Shown here piece after piece: positions 44,548 through 52,993 of a stretch of DNA of 64,000 nt. A program made the position numbers and the translations under genes. Source of the stretch: Hominimerdicola alba. GTDB lineage: Bacteria; Bacillota; Clostridia; Oscillospirales; Ruminococcaceae. How positions within the stretch are numbered: position 1 is the first letter of the stretch; each line of letters begins with the position of its first letter. The stretch covers positions 1 through 64,000 of the forward strand of contig NZ_FOKQ01000018.1 of the NCBI RefSeq assembly GCF_900112155.1, given 5' to 3'. The notes beneath the pieces are model-generated. The model was given only the letters and a program-made list of their open reading frames with translations. It ran no database searches and was not told where the DNA came from.

Positions 44548-45084
44548 ATGATAATGGTATATCTGATGCTGGCTTTGGCACCTTTGTGTATCATCTATAT
44601 GATAGTATCCTCATCTAAGCGGTACTCGGTAACTGAAAGTGCTAAGATGGCAGGCGGTGTGGTTTTTAAGCACAGGGATCCCGGGCTTTTGAGTAAAGTC
44701 TGGTATAGTCTGGTATGGATACTGATCACGGGTGCGAATCTGCTGTTGAACATGAAAAGGCTCGGATACGGCAGCGGGTACGGGAGTATTGATCCGCGAA
44801 AGCAGTTCATCTTTTACCTGATAGCGCTGGTGATCTATGTAATGATATTTATATTCTCCATACAGCAGTATCTGAAGTACAGCGAATTCAGGCTGTGTGC
44901 AAGCTGTTTCTATCTTGGCGGAGTGAAATACGACAGGAAGAAGTACTGCTACACCCTTGAGGGCGATACGGTGATATTCAGTGCAAAGGGCGCAAAAAAT
45001 ATAGAGATCGATATTCCCGAAAAGAAGAGAAAAGAAGTGCTGGGTATCCTGGGAAAGTATTACACCAAAAGTGAGAATGGATAG
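44548..45084 (+). CDS. Two-helix membrane protein, tandem paralogue A
   Basis: 178 aa. An N-terminal helix (MVYLMLALAPLCIIYMIVSS), further hydrophobic segments, then a cytoplasmic C-terminal domain (RLCASCFYLGGVKYDRKKYC and EGDTVIFSAKGAKNIEID). The C-terminal ~65 residues are almost identical to those of the next gene. Start overlaps the NUDIX stop region. Function unknown. Confidence 0.65.
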   Translation: MIMVYLMLALAPLCIIYMIVSSSKRYSVTESAKMAGGVVFKHRDPGLLSKVWYSLVWILITGANLLLNMKRLGYGSGYGSIDPRKQFIFYLIALVIYVMIFIFSIQQYLKYSEFRLCASCFYLGGVKYDRKKYCYTLEGDTVIFSAKGAKNIEIDIPEKKRKEVLGILGKYYTKSENG

Positions 45085-45089
45085 ATAGC

Positions 45090-45635
45090 ATGATAAAGGA
45101 ATATTTGAACCCGGTGCTAGGGATCGTTTCTATCATAATTTTGATCGTTTATATCATCTTTACTATAATAGAGATATCGAAGAGAAGCAAAGGAATGATG
45201 GAGGCTGAGAATGCGGGCGGTGTGTTGTTCAGGTATAAGTATCCCGAATTTGTAAAAGCACTGATTTTATCAATTTTCGGAATACTGCTGTCAGGAACTG
45301 TTGTTTTGTTGGAATTGTCCGGACGTGATGTTGCTAACTTGACATTTAAAAATATAGGAGCGATATCATGTTACTGTGCAATGTTGGGACTGTATGTTAC
45401 TAATTTGATACAATGGCTGATAGTTTATTTTAAGTATAACGAATTCAGGCTGTGTGATGACTGTTTCTATCTTGGCGGAGCTAAATACGACAAGAAGAAG
45501 TACAGCTACACCCTTGAGGGCGATACGGTGATATTCAGTGCAAAGGGCGCAAAAAATATAGAGATCGATATTCCCGAAAAGAAGAAAAAAGAAGTGCTGG
45601 GTATTCTGGGAAAGTATTATAAAATGGCTGAATGA
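45090..45635 (+). CDS. Two-helix membrane protein, tandem paralogue B
   Basis: 181 aa, 5 nt after paralogue A. Same layout: helix, NAGGVLF (NAGG versus MAGG in A), second and third helices, and C-terminal domain RLCDDCFYLGGAKYDKKKYS. The last 60 codons match A almost base for base while the N-terminal halves have diverged, suggesting gene conversion of the 3' part. Function unknown. Confidence 0.65.
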   Translation: MIKEYLNPVLGIVSIIILIVYIIFTIIEISKRSKGMMEAENAGGVLFRYKYPEFVKALILSIFGILLSGTVVLLELSGRDVANLTFKNIGAISCYCAMLGLYVTNLIQWLIVYFKYNEFRLCDDCFYLGGAKYDKKKYSYTLEGDTVIFSAKGAKNIEIDIPEKKKKEVLGILGKYYKMAE

Positions 45636-45751
45636 TGAAAAAAACTCGGCAAGTTTTGAGCTTACGGTAAGGTGACGGGATAGGTCTAACGGCGGGGACA
45701 GATGTTTCCGAATGTAAGCGCGGGGGCAACTGCAAAGGGAGATGAAACAGA

Positions 45752-46219
45752 ATGGTCAAATGGATGGTTTATATTACGATCGCGTGCATCGCTGCGAAGA
45801 TATATATGTTTGTCAGGTCGAAAGGGAGTAATGATAATATTATTCCTGAGAACGAAACAGAGTTTGAAAATGAGAATTACAAAGAGCTTGAAAATCCTGA
45901 AGATGTAAGCAGATACTTCGATATAGATGTGGAAGAGATGGAGACCCACTTTTATGTTGGAGTAAAGCGCAGGTCTGACGGCAAGGATATGCTTATGAGT
46001 ATGGAGAAGTGTGATTTCCCCGTCTACATGGACTTTTTATACAGCATAGAGGTAACGCCTCCATATGATTATTTACAAAGGTATACGCTTATAAAGAACA
46101 CTCCCGAAAATCCGCAGCCTGATGAGAATGAACCGACTGTTGCTGATGTGCGTGAGTGGATAGAAACGTTCATATTCGAGAACAAGGCGTATTTCAAAAT
46201 ACAGGAGGAAAGCCTATGA
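45752..46219 (+). CDS. Membrane-anchored hypothetical protein
   Basis: 155 aa. One N-terminal helix (MVYITIACIAAKIYMFV), an acidic Glu/Asn-rich linker and a 100-residue domain of unknown type. GGGAGATGAAACAGA precedes the ATG. Its stop overlaps the start of the HD-domain gene (ATGA). Function unknown. Confidence 0.6.
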   Translation: MVKWMVYITIACIAAKIYMFVRSKGSNDNIIPENETEFENENYKELENPEDVSRYFDIDVEEMETHFYVGVKRRSDGKDMLMSMEKCDFPVYMDFLYSIEVTPPYDYLQRYTLIKNTPENPQPDENEPTVADVREWIETFIFENKAYFKIQEESL

Positions 46220-46647
46220 TCTACACCGATATGACCAGAAAAGCCATAGGCATAATGTATGCGGCTCACAAAGATCAGATGGACAAAAGCGGTGTACCTT
46301 ATGTGTTTCACCCCTGGCACGTTGCCGAACAGATGGTGACGGAGGAAAGCTGTGCCGCGGCACTTCTTCACGATGTTATAGAGGATACCGATGTTACTGC
46401 CGACGACCTGCTGAAAGCGGGGATAAGTGAGGAAGTAGTCAGTGCGGTGAAGATGCTGACCCATGACGACAGCGAACCCTATCTTGAATATGTGGCACGT
46501 ATCAAGGAAAACCCCATAGCGCGGGCAGTAAAGCTTGCCGACCTTGCGCACAACAGTGATATCACAAGATTTGACAGACCCATGACCGACAAGGACAGGG
46601 CAAGGCTTGAAAAGTATAAAAAGGCTGTATCTATATTAAATAATTAG
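46216..46647 (+). CDS. HD-domain protein, small alarmone ((p)ppGpp) hydrolase-like
   Basis: 143 aa. Contains the RelA/SpoT hydrolase-domain pattern: His in FHPWHVAEQ, the HD pair in AALLHDVIEDTD and a late Asp in KLADLAHNSDI. No synthetase, TGS or ACT domain, so it is a stand-alone hydrolase-like protein of the Mesh1/SAH kind. Start at 46216 after CAGGAGGAAAGCCT. Activity is inferred. Confidence 0.8.
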   Translation: MIYTDMTRKAIGIMYAAHKDQMDKSGVPYVFHPWHVAEQMVTEESCAAALLHDVIEDTDVTADDLLKAGISEEVVSAVKMLTHDDSEPYLEYVARIKENPIARAVKLADLAHNSDITRFDRPMTDKDRARLEKYKKAVSILNN

Positions 46648-46673
46648 AAAAAACAGAGAAAGGAAGATAACAT

Positions 46674-47306
46674 ATGTATATGTACATTTTTATAGCTCTG
46701 GTCATCTTTATGATAATAGCCATGATAAGAGCATGGTCAAAGAATATTAAAACTGTCCGCTCGGCGGAAAACAAGGCAAGGCTGAGGATCTTCTCTAAGA
46801 AGTCGCTTATAATGTCTACCATCTGGCTGGCGATAACATTATTCAGCATTATCGAGAATACAGTAATGCTTTTTAACGCTATCGCTCAGCAGGATAATTA
46901 TATTGCAGATCATACTTATACGAGAAAAACTGCATGGGGCAGTGAGATAAAGGAAACTGTAACATCGACCCCTTTTGATGACGCAGTAAAAGATCTCAGG
47001 CTCAGTATGGTATTTTTCGCTTTGATGCTGTTGCTATATATTCTGTACAACCTCAGTACAAACAGCTCCTATATCACCGAAAAGGGTATTTTTCACGGTG
47101 TACGCAGTTACAGACCCGATGAAATAAAATATATCATGGAGGATGATATGGAAAAACCTGTACTTATATACAGGAGGACCAATAAAGAGTTTATTGTCAG
47201 AAAAGTATCTGATACCAAGCGCTGTCGTGAGATAATTACGGAATATTATAAAAATGCAAAGTATTATTCAGAGCATCAAGGGCTTAAATATGGCAGCGAA
47301 GAATGA
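46674..47306 (+). CDS. Membrane protein of unknown function
   Basis: 210 aa with helices at the N-terminus (FIALVIFMIIAMIRAW), at SLIMSTIWLAITLFSIIENT and at VFFALMLLLYILYNL, then a cytoplasmic stretch (RPDEIKYIMEDDMEKP) like the PH-type ends of other small membrane proteins here. AAAGGAAGATAACAT upstream. Confidence 0.6.
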   Translation: MYMYIFIALVIFMIIAMIRAWSKNIKTVRSAENKARLRIFSKKSLIMSTIWLAITLFSIIENTVMLFNAIAQQDNYIADHTYTRKTAWGSEIKETVTSTPFDDAVKDLRLSMVFFALMLLLYILYNLSTNSSYITEKGIFHGVRSYRPDEIKYIMEDDMEKPVLIYRRTNKEFIVRKVSDTKRCREIITEYYKNAKYYSEHQGLKYGSEE

Positions 47307-47352
47307 TAAGACGATAACTGACGAATGACAGACTTCGGTCACGGAGGTGTTT

Positions 47353-47658
47353 ATGGGACTTAAATTGTTCGTGGACGACACAAGAGATTTTCCGAAAGGC
47401 TATGAGTGTGTGCGAAGTTATGATGACTGCATAATGTATTTCAGGCTGTTCGGGGATTTTGACCATGTGAGCCTTGACTATCATCTCGGTGAGGAACACA
47501 CGGGGCTGGATATATTGAAATGGATGAAGGAAAACGGTAAAGAACCTAAGCATATCAATATCCACAGCAACCATATCGTCGGTATGAGAGAGATGAAAAA
47601 GTACGCCGAGGAGAATTTCAAAAACTCGGTTATAACTATGAATACGCTTTACAAATAA
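47353..47658 (+). CDS. Stand-alone receiver-like protein (cyclic-phosphate processing receiver type)
   Basis: 101 aa. Receiver-like core: LFVDDTRDFP (acidic pair Asp 9/10), SLDYHLG (Asp 42) and IHSNHIVGM where a normal receiver has the Thr/Lys end. The conserved DDTR and HSNH match the stand-alone receiver family proposed to process cyclic phosphates. GGAGGTGTTT precedes the ATG. No kinase or output domain. Function is inferred from family memory only. Confidence 0.6.
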   Translation: MGLKLFVDDTRDFPKGYECVRSYDDCIMYFRLFGDFDHVSLDYHLGEEHTGLDILKWMKENGKEPKHINIHSNHIVGMREMKKYAEENFKNSVITMNTLYK

Positions 47659-47724
47659 TAGTATCGCTTGCGGCGATACCGTGAACTCTGCCGAAAACGG
47701 CGATAATATAAAGGAAGAATTCAA

Positions 47725-48588
47725 ATGAGGATTGCAGAAAACTGGAAAGATTACAGGATACTGGATACAACAGACGGTGACAAGCTGGAAAGCTGGGGCG
47801 GCAAGGTACTTGTCAGACCCGATCCACAGATAATCTGGAAAAGCCCGAAGCGCACTGATATGTGGGATAAGGCAGACGCAGTATATCACCGTTCTTCAAA
47901 GGGCGGCGGCGAGTGGGAGTACCGCAGAAAGCTACCCGAAAGCTGGAACATAAAGTACAGAGACCTGACCTTTGTCATAAGACCCACAGGCTTTAAGCAC
48001 ACGGGACTTTTCCCCGAGCAGGCTGTTAACTGGGATTTTATGGCAGATAAGATAAAGAACGCAGGACGTCCAGTAAAGGTGCTGAACCTGTTTGCATACA
48101 CAGGAGGTGCGACCCTTGCCTGTGCGGCGGCGGGAGCAAGTGTATCCCACGTTGATGCTTCAAAGGGCATGGTGCAGTGGGCAAGAGATAATGCGGCGGC
48201 ATCAGGACTTTCGGACAAGCCGATACGCTGGCTTGTGGACGATTGCGAGAAGTTCGTAAAGCGTGAGATAAGGCGTGGGAACTTCTATGACGGTATCGTT
48301 ATGGACCCGCCCAGCTACGGCAGAGGTCCCGGGGGTGAGGTATGGAAGCTTGAAGACTGCATATACGACCTTGTAAAGACCTGTGCGGGAGTACTGAGCG
48401 ACAAGCCGCTGTTCTTCCTGCTGAACAGCTATACCACGGGACTTTCACCCTCGGTAATGGCGTACATACTTAACGATGTGCTGACTACCCAGCGGGGCGG
48501 AAGTGTGACCGCGGACGAGATAGGACTTCCCGTTGAAGCGACAAAAGGCGTACTGCCATGCGGCTCAACAGCAATTTGGAATTCATAA
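47725..48588 (+). CDS. Class I SAM-dependent rRNA methyltransferase-like protein (RlmI/RlmK type)
   Basis: 287 aa. SAM-binding motif VLNLFAYTGGATLACAAAGA, acidic loop HVDASKGMVQWA and catalytic-region MDPPSYGRG, as in the RlmI/RlmK group of 23S rRNA cytosine methyltransferases. Lacks the N-terminal PUA domain. The last two codons and the stop come from a dispersed repeat (IWNS then TAA), so the natural C-terminus may have been altered. Confidence 0.82.
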   Translation: MRIAENWKDYRILDTTDGDKLESWGGKVLVRPDPQIIWKSPKRTDMWDKADAVYHRSSKGGGEWEYRRKLPESWNIKYRDLTFVIRPTGFKHTGLFPEQAVNWDFMADKIKNAGRPVKVLNLFAYTGGATLACAAAGASVSHVDASKGMVQWARDNAAASGLSDKPIRWLVDDCEKFVKREIRRGNFYDGIVMDPPSYGRGPGGEVWKLEDCIYDLVKTCAGVLSDKPLFFLLNSYTTGLSPSVMAYILNDVLTTQRGGSVTADEIGLPVEATKGVLPCGSTAIWNS

Positions 48589-48614
48589 TTCACAATTCAT
48601 AATTCATAATTATT
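48580..48614 (+). repeat. Dispersed repeat, copy 3 (short form, at the methyltransferase stop codon)
   Basis: AATTCATAATTCACAATTCA and TAATTCATAATTATTGG: it shares the outer parts of copies 1 and 2 but lacks the GCGCAGCG core. The methyltransferase TAA lies within it. Confidence 0.65.
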
Positions 48615-48675
48615 GGCAGGGCGGCAGGGTTGCCGTGATGTCGGTTGTGAGTTGTTGGCGAAGTGAGGTGGCGGC

Positions 48676-48825
48676 ATGAAATACTTAGCTATTGTGTGTT
48701 TGGTTTTTGCTTTTATATGCGATATTATTATATTAAGATCGCAAAAAGAAAACAAGAAGAAAGGGATCAGGTTTTTTATCGCAACTACTGTATGTACTAT
48801 TTTAGCGATCCTATGTCTGATCTGA
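48676..48825 (+). CDS. Small two-helix membrane protein (49 aa)
   Basis: GTGAGGTGGCGGC precedes the ATG. Two hydrophobic segments (YLAIVCLVFAFICDIIIL and FFIATTVCTILAILCLI) flank a short basic turn (RSQKENKKKGIR). Composition and ribosome site support a real gene. Function unknown. Confidence 0.55.
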   Translation: MKYLAIVCLVFAFICDIIILRSQKENKKKGIRFFIATTVCTILAILCLI

Positions 48826-48866
48826 AAAATTACATATTGCGGGTTTATACGGGACGGTGATATATT

Positions 48867-49196
48867 ATGAGCGATAAGGTCGGTATAAAGGCTGACAGGT
48901 TCACGGCTTTGGTGGCTAAGGTAGTGCGGGGTTATGAGGACGTTTCGATGTCCGAGATAAAGCGTCGCATTGCTGACGGTGATTATCTTTATTCGGGCGA
49001 CCTTTACAAAGCGGCGGAGATAAAGAAAGTTCTTAACCTAAATGATGAGCTGACAAATGCGGGCATAAACTGCCTGATGTATGTGCATGACGAGGTTACG
49101 AACAAGGAATATCTGAACAATCTGCTCGTTTCGTACAAGCAGACCGAGGAATGGACAGAGTACGTCATGGACATGGAAGCACAGGTGGAAAATTAA
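48867..49196 (+). CDS. Hypothetical cytoplasmic protein (109 aa)
   Basis: Soluble, mixed charge. The segment VSMSEIKRRIADGDYLYSGD and the Asn/Glu-rich C-terminal half are not assignable to a family known to me. Codon use resembles neighbouring genes, which supports it being real. Confidence 0.6.
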   Translation: MSDKVGIKADRFTALVAKVVRGYEDVSMSEIKRRIADGDYLYSGDLYKAAEIKKVLNLNDELTNAGINCLMYVHDEVTNKEYLNNLLVSYKQTEEWTEYVMDMEAQVEN

Positions 49197-49270
49197 GGTC
49201 GTAAAACATAAAAGATAATGATAAAGCGAGAGCTTTTTCATAATAAATCAAAAAACAGGAGGTCACAAAA

Positions 49271-49513
49271 ATGGACGTAAAGGACATAACAAAGGCAGTT
49301 GGTGGAGACGGTATCGCTAAGGCAGTTGACAAGGCTGTTGATGCGGTAGCTGACAAGATACCTGTTTCCAAGTCGGTTAAGGACGACGTTAAGAAAGAGG
49401 TAAAGAAGGTGGCTACAAAGGAGAACATTGAGAAGGTAGCAACCAAAGAGAACATCGAAAAGGTAAAGGACGTTGCAGGCAAGGTCATCGACAAGGTAAA
49501 GGGTGACAAGTAA
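49271..49513 (+). CDS. Short Lys/Val/Asp-rich amphipathic repeat protein
   Basis: 80 aa, built of helical repeats with AVDKAVDAVADK and a direct repeat VATKENIEK-VATKENIEK. Reminiscent of LEA-like or CsbD-like stress proteins by composition only. ACAGGAGGTCACAAAA precedes the ATG. Function unknown. Confidence 0.65.
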   Translation: MDVKDITKAVGGDGIAKAVDKAVDAVADKIPVSKSVKDDVKKEVKKVATKENIEKVATKENIEKVKDVAGKVIDKVKGDK

Positions 49514-49657
49514 GGCGAACGTCCGCGGGCTTGCGGGGCGCAGATGCGTTCCGCAGAAAAGCCCAACGTACAGGTGTTCAGTGCTTATAAGATGGAATAA
49601 GTCTTATAAGCAGTGAACATCATAAACAGTAAACAACGAAGAGTAAGGAAAATATTT

Positions 49658-50512
49658 ATGAGCGAAAATTTCATCGAGATAAAAGATCTTCGGTTTTCAT
49701 ATATAAATGATCTGGAAGAACCTCCCGTTAAGACAGAGGTGCTGAAAGGAGTCACGCTGAATATAAAAAAGGGTGAGTTCCTGGCGGTACTTGGTCACAA
49801 CGGTTCGGGAAAAAGCACACTTGCAAAGTGTATAAATGCTATCAATCTTCCCGAGGCGGGGGGCGTGTTCGTTGACGGCATGGACACGCTGGACGAAGAC
49901 AATCTCCTGCCCATAAGGCAGAGGGTGGGAATGGTATTCCAGAACCCCGACAACCAGATAGTTGCGACTATCGTTGAGGAGGACGTAGCTTTCGCTTTGG
50001 AGAACATGGGCGTTGAACCCGCGGAGATAAGGCGGAGAGTTGACGAAGCCCTGAAGACGGTGGGAATGTACGAATACCGTTTGCACGCCCCCCACAAGCT
50101 TTCCGGCGGACAGAAACAGAGGGTGGCTATTGCGGGTATAATCGCTATGCGTCCCGACTGCATACTGCTTGACGAGCCTACGGCTATGCTTGACCCCAAG
50201 GGTCGTGAGGAAGTCATGAAGACTATAAAGCTTTTGAATTCTCAGGGCGTGACGATAGTGCTTATAACTCACTATATGGAAGAAGCGGCTCAGGCTGACC
50301 GTGTGGTAGTTATCGACGGCGGCGAGGTAGTCATGGACGATGTGCCGCGGAAGATATTCTCACAGGTTGAGAAGATGAAAGAACTTGGTCTGGATGTTCC
50401 GCAGGTAACTGAACTTGCATGGGAGTTACAGAAAGCGGGATTTGATATCTCCACAGAAATAATCGATGAAGATGAGTGTGTGGAGAAGCTGGCGGAGCTG
50501 TTTGGAAAGTGA
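49658..50512 (+). CDS. ecfA1: Energy-coupling factor transporter ATPase EcfA1
   Basis: 284 aa. Walker [11 protein letters not shown]-loop in FQNPDNQ, signature LSGGQKQR, Walker [12 protein letters not shown]. One of two ATPases powering group II ECF vitamin importers through EcfT and exchangeable S components. Start at 49658 after TAAGGAAAATATTT. The usual Firmicutes order ecfA1-ecfA2-ecfT-truA is interrupted here by two genes. Confidence 0.93.
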   Translation: MSENFIEIKDLRFSYINDLEEPPVKTEVLKGVTLNIKKGEFLAVLGHNGSGKSTLAKCINAINLPEAGGVFVDGMDTLDEDNLLPIRQRVGMVFQNPDNQIVATIVEEDVAFALENMGVEPAEIRRRVDEALKTVGMYEYRLHAPHKLSGGQKQRVAIAGIIAMRPDCILLDEPTAMLDPKGREEVMKTIKLLNSQGVTIVLITHYMEEAAQADRVVVIDGGEVVMDDVPRKIFSQVEKMKELGLDVPQVTELAWELQKAGFDISTEIIDEDECVEKLAELFGK

Positions 50513-50520
50513 CGGACGGT

Positions 50521-51276
50521 ATGACATTAAGAGAAAAACTTCTTGAAGAAAAGCGTGTGGGTCACAAGGGTGGTATTTACAACAAGATGCAGGTGGATTT
50601 TGCTTACAATTCCAACCACATCGAGGGCAGCAGGCTTACCCACGACCAGACGCGGTATATATACGAAACCAAAACTGTAGGTGTGGACGGAGCTAATGAC
50701 GCAGTCAGGGTGAATGATATCATCGAGACAGTGAATCATTTCAGGTGCTTTGACCATATACTTGATACCCTTGGTGAACCGCTGACGGAAGTGTACATCA
50801 AAGACCTGCACCGCATGCTGAAAAGCGGGGTTATGGACAGATATGCCGTGATAGGAGAGTACAAGCAGGAAGCAAACGAGGTCGGTGGTATGCTGACGGC
50901 TTCACCTGATGAAGTTGGTATGAAGATGCGGGAACTTCTTGCGGAGAACGGCACTGAGATGACTTTATATGATGTTGCGCGTTTCCACATGATGTATGAG
51001 AAGATACACCCGTTCTATGATGGAAACGGTCGTACAGGCAGGCTGCTGATGTTCAAGCAATGTCTGGAAAACGATATAATACCCTTCTTTATAAGTGATG
51101 ACGACAAGATGTTCTATTATATGGGGCTGAAAGAATGGCAGACTGGTGACAGCGATGAAAGGCTGATAAACGTTTTTCTTGCGGCACAGGACTACACCAA
51201 GGCTGTGATGGAACATTTCGGGATAGAATATGACAGGACTTTTGTTGAATACAAGGATATAGTCAAGAGGAAATAA
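50521..51276 (+). CDS. Fic-domain AMP-transferase (class II)
   Basis: 251 aa. The Fic motif HPFYDGNGRTGR is intact (catalytic His 163). Near the N-terminus SNHIEG matches the class II inhibitory helix [ST]xxxE[GN] (Ser 31 to Glu 35/Gly 36). Such enzymes AMPylate (or de-AMPylate) protein hydroxyls. Start is the ATG at 50521 or a GTG at 50509 overlapping the ecfA1 stop. Lying between ecfA1 and ecfA2, it is transcribed with the vitamin transporter; the target is unknown. Confidence 0.9.
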   Translation: MTLREKLLEEKRVGHKGGIYNKMQVDFAYNSNHIEGSRLTHDQTRYIYETKTVGVDGANDAVRVNDIIETVNHFRCFDHILDTLGEPLTEVYIKDLHRMLKSGVMDRYAVIGEYKQEANEVGGMLTASPDEVGMKMRELLAENGTEMTLYDVARFHMMYEKIHPFYDGNGRTGRLLMFKQCLENDIIPFFISDDDKMFYYMGLKEWQTGDSDERLINVFLAAQDYTKAVMEHFGIEYDRTFVEYKDIVKRK

Positions 51277-51304
51277 TAAAAAGCGATCTAGCGAGGACGA
51301 AAAA

Positions 51305-52108
51305 ATGCTTGTAACAGGTTCTGCACTAATAGCAGTATTGCTGATAGTGCTTGGAAAGACAGGAAAACTCAAACTGCATAAGACATCGGCGGCTGTTGTG
51401 GCTATGCTGATGACAGCGGCAGTTGCGGGTATGTATTTTGCCGAAGGTGCAAGACTGCTTGCGGCTATGGGCGTTAAAGTCACGGGGCTGAAAGGCAAGG
51501 AGTACGAGTACGTAAAGATATTCGGAAGCACATCCAAGGCGGCGATAGTTGCAAAGACAATACTTATGGCAGTATGTGCAGTTCCGTCGGCGGCGGGGCT
51601 GATATATACGGCTCAGGCGCTGGTAAGGAAGTCGGCTGTGCGTGAAGGCTATGAAGCTGACAATGTGTACTCGGCGCGGCGGGCTAAGGATTCGGCAGCG
51701 CGTGGTATAGCGGCGGCAGTATGTATGATAGGTGCTTTTGTGCTGATGGTGATACTTGCACTGCCCCATCTGGACGAACTTATGCAGACGATGATGATAG
51801 TCTTGAATCCGTTTATCTTGCTGATATTCTGCCTTCTGACTTTCGGAATCGCACTGATACCGCTGACAGGATATTTTCTTGTGGTCAACGGAGTATTGTT
51901 CATGGTAGTCAGCGGGCTTGGCGCGGCGGCGCTGGTGCTGTATATCCTTTCGGTGTTATTCGGCATATCCGCAGCGGCAAGTGCTGTAAAGAGCGGTGCG
52001 ATAAGCAAGGGTCGCGGGACGATATACGGTCTGCTGAGTTTACTGGCGGGCTGGAACATCGTAGTATTTTGCAGCCTGAAAAAAGAGATATCGAAGAACG
52101 CAGGATAA
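51305..52108 (+). CDS. Multi-pass membrane protein within the ecf operon
   Basis: 267 aa, about seven helices (LVTGSALIAVLLIVLGKTG, AAAVCMIGAFVLMVILALPH, PFILLIFCLLTFGIALIPLT and others), Ala/Val-rich. GAGGACGAAAAA upstream. Position 26 nt before ecfA2. It does not look like a known S component, but a transport-related role is possible. Confidence 0.6.
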   Translation: MLVTGSALIAVLLIVLGKTGKLKLHKTSAAVVAMLMTAAVAGMYFAEGARLLAAMGVKVTGLKGKEYEYVKIFGSTSKAAIVAKTILMAVCAVPSAAGLIYTAQALVRKSAVREGYEADNVYSARRAKDSAARGIAAAVCMIGAFVLMVILALPHLDELMQTMMIVLNPFILLIFCLLTFGIALIPLTGYFLVVNGVLFMVVSGLGAAALVLYILSVLFGISAAASAVKSGAISKGRGTIYGLLSLLAGWNIVVFCSLKKEISKNAG

Positions 52109-52133
52109 TGCGTTATAGTTTGGAGAAAGTAAA

Positions 52134-52991
52134 ATGGCAGTGATAAAAACCGAGAAACTCACCTATGTATACGGTGAGGGTACGCCCTTTCGCAAGGTGG
52201 CAGTTGATAACGTTGACCTTGAGATAGAAAAGGGTGACTTTGCAGGGATAATCGGGCACACGGGTTCGGGAAAGTCCACGCTGATACAGCATTTCAACGG
52301 GCTTTTGAAACCCACCAGCGGTGCGGTATACATAGACGGCGAAAAACTCTGGGACGATAAGTCTAAGCTTCGTCCTGTGAGGTTCAAGGTGGGGCTGGTC
52401 TTCCAGTACCCCGAATACCAGCTGTTTGAGGAGACGGTAGCTAAGGATATAGCTTTCGGACCCAAGAACATGGGGCTTAACAAGGACGAGATTGACCGCC
52501 GTGTAAAAGAAAGTGCAGAGATGGTCGGGCTTTCTTCTAAAGCTCTGGAGAAATCTCCCTTTGAGCTTTCGGGCGGACAGCGCAGGCGTGCGGCTATCGC
52601 GGGAGTTATGGCGATGGAACCCGAGGTGCTGATACTGGACGAGCCTGCATCGGGACTTGACCCCAAGGGCAGGGAGCAGATACTGGGCATGATAAAGGAT
52701 TACCACAGGCAGAAAGGCAACACGGTACTGCTGGTATCACATTCAATGGAGGATATCGCCAAGAATGTTAACAAGATACTTGTCATGAACGATGCGAAGC
52801 TTTTCTGCTATGATGAGACGGTGAAGGTATTTCACCGTGCTGAGGAACTGGAAGCTATGGGGCTTGCAGTTCCTCAGGTGACAAGGGTGTTCAACAGGCT
52901 GAAAGCTATGGGGATAGACCTTGGAGAAGATGTATATACGGTCGGTTTCGGCAGAGACCTTTTGCTGAACAGGCTTGGGAAGAGGGTTTAG
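52134..52991 (+). CDS. ecfA2: Energy-coupling factor transporter ATPase EcfA2
   Basis: 285 aa. Walker A GHTGSGKST, signature LSGGQRRR, Walker B LILDEPASGLD. Pairs with EcfA1. TTGGAGAAAGTAAA upstream; the EcfT gene starts at a TTG 2 nt after its stop. Confidence 0.94.
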   Translation: MAVIKTEKLTYVYGEGTPFRKVAVDNVDLEIEKGDFAGIIGHTGSGKSTLIQHFNGLLKPTSGAVYIDGEKLWDDKSKLRPVRFKVGLVFQYPEYQLFEETVAKDIAFGPKNMGLNKDEIDRRVKESAEMVGLSSKALEKSPFELSGGQRRRAAIAGVMAMEPEVLILDEPASGLDPKGREQILGMIKDYHRQKGNTVLLVSHSMEDIAKNVNKILVMNDAKLFCYDETVKVFHRAEELEAMGLAVPQVTRVFNRLKAMGIDLGEDVYTVGFGRDLLLNRLGKRV

Positions 52992-52993
52992 GA

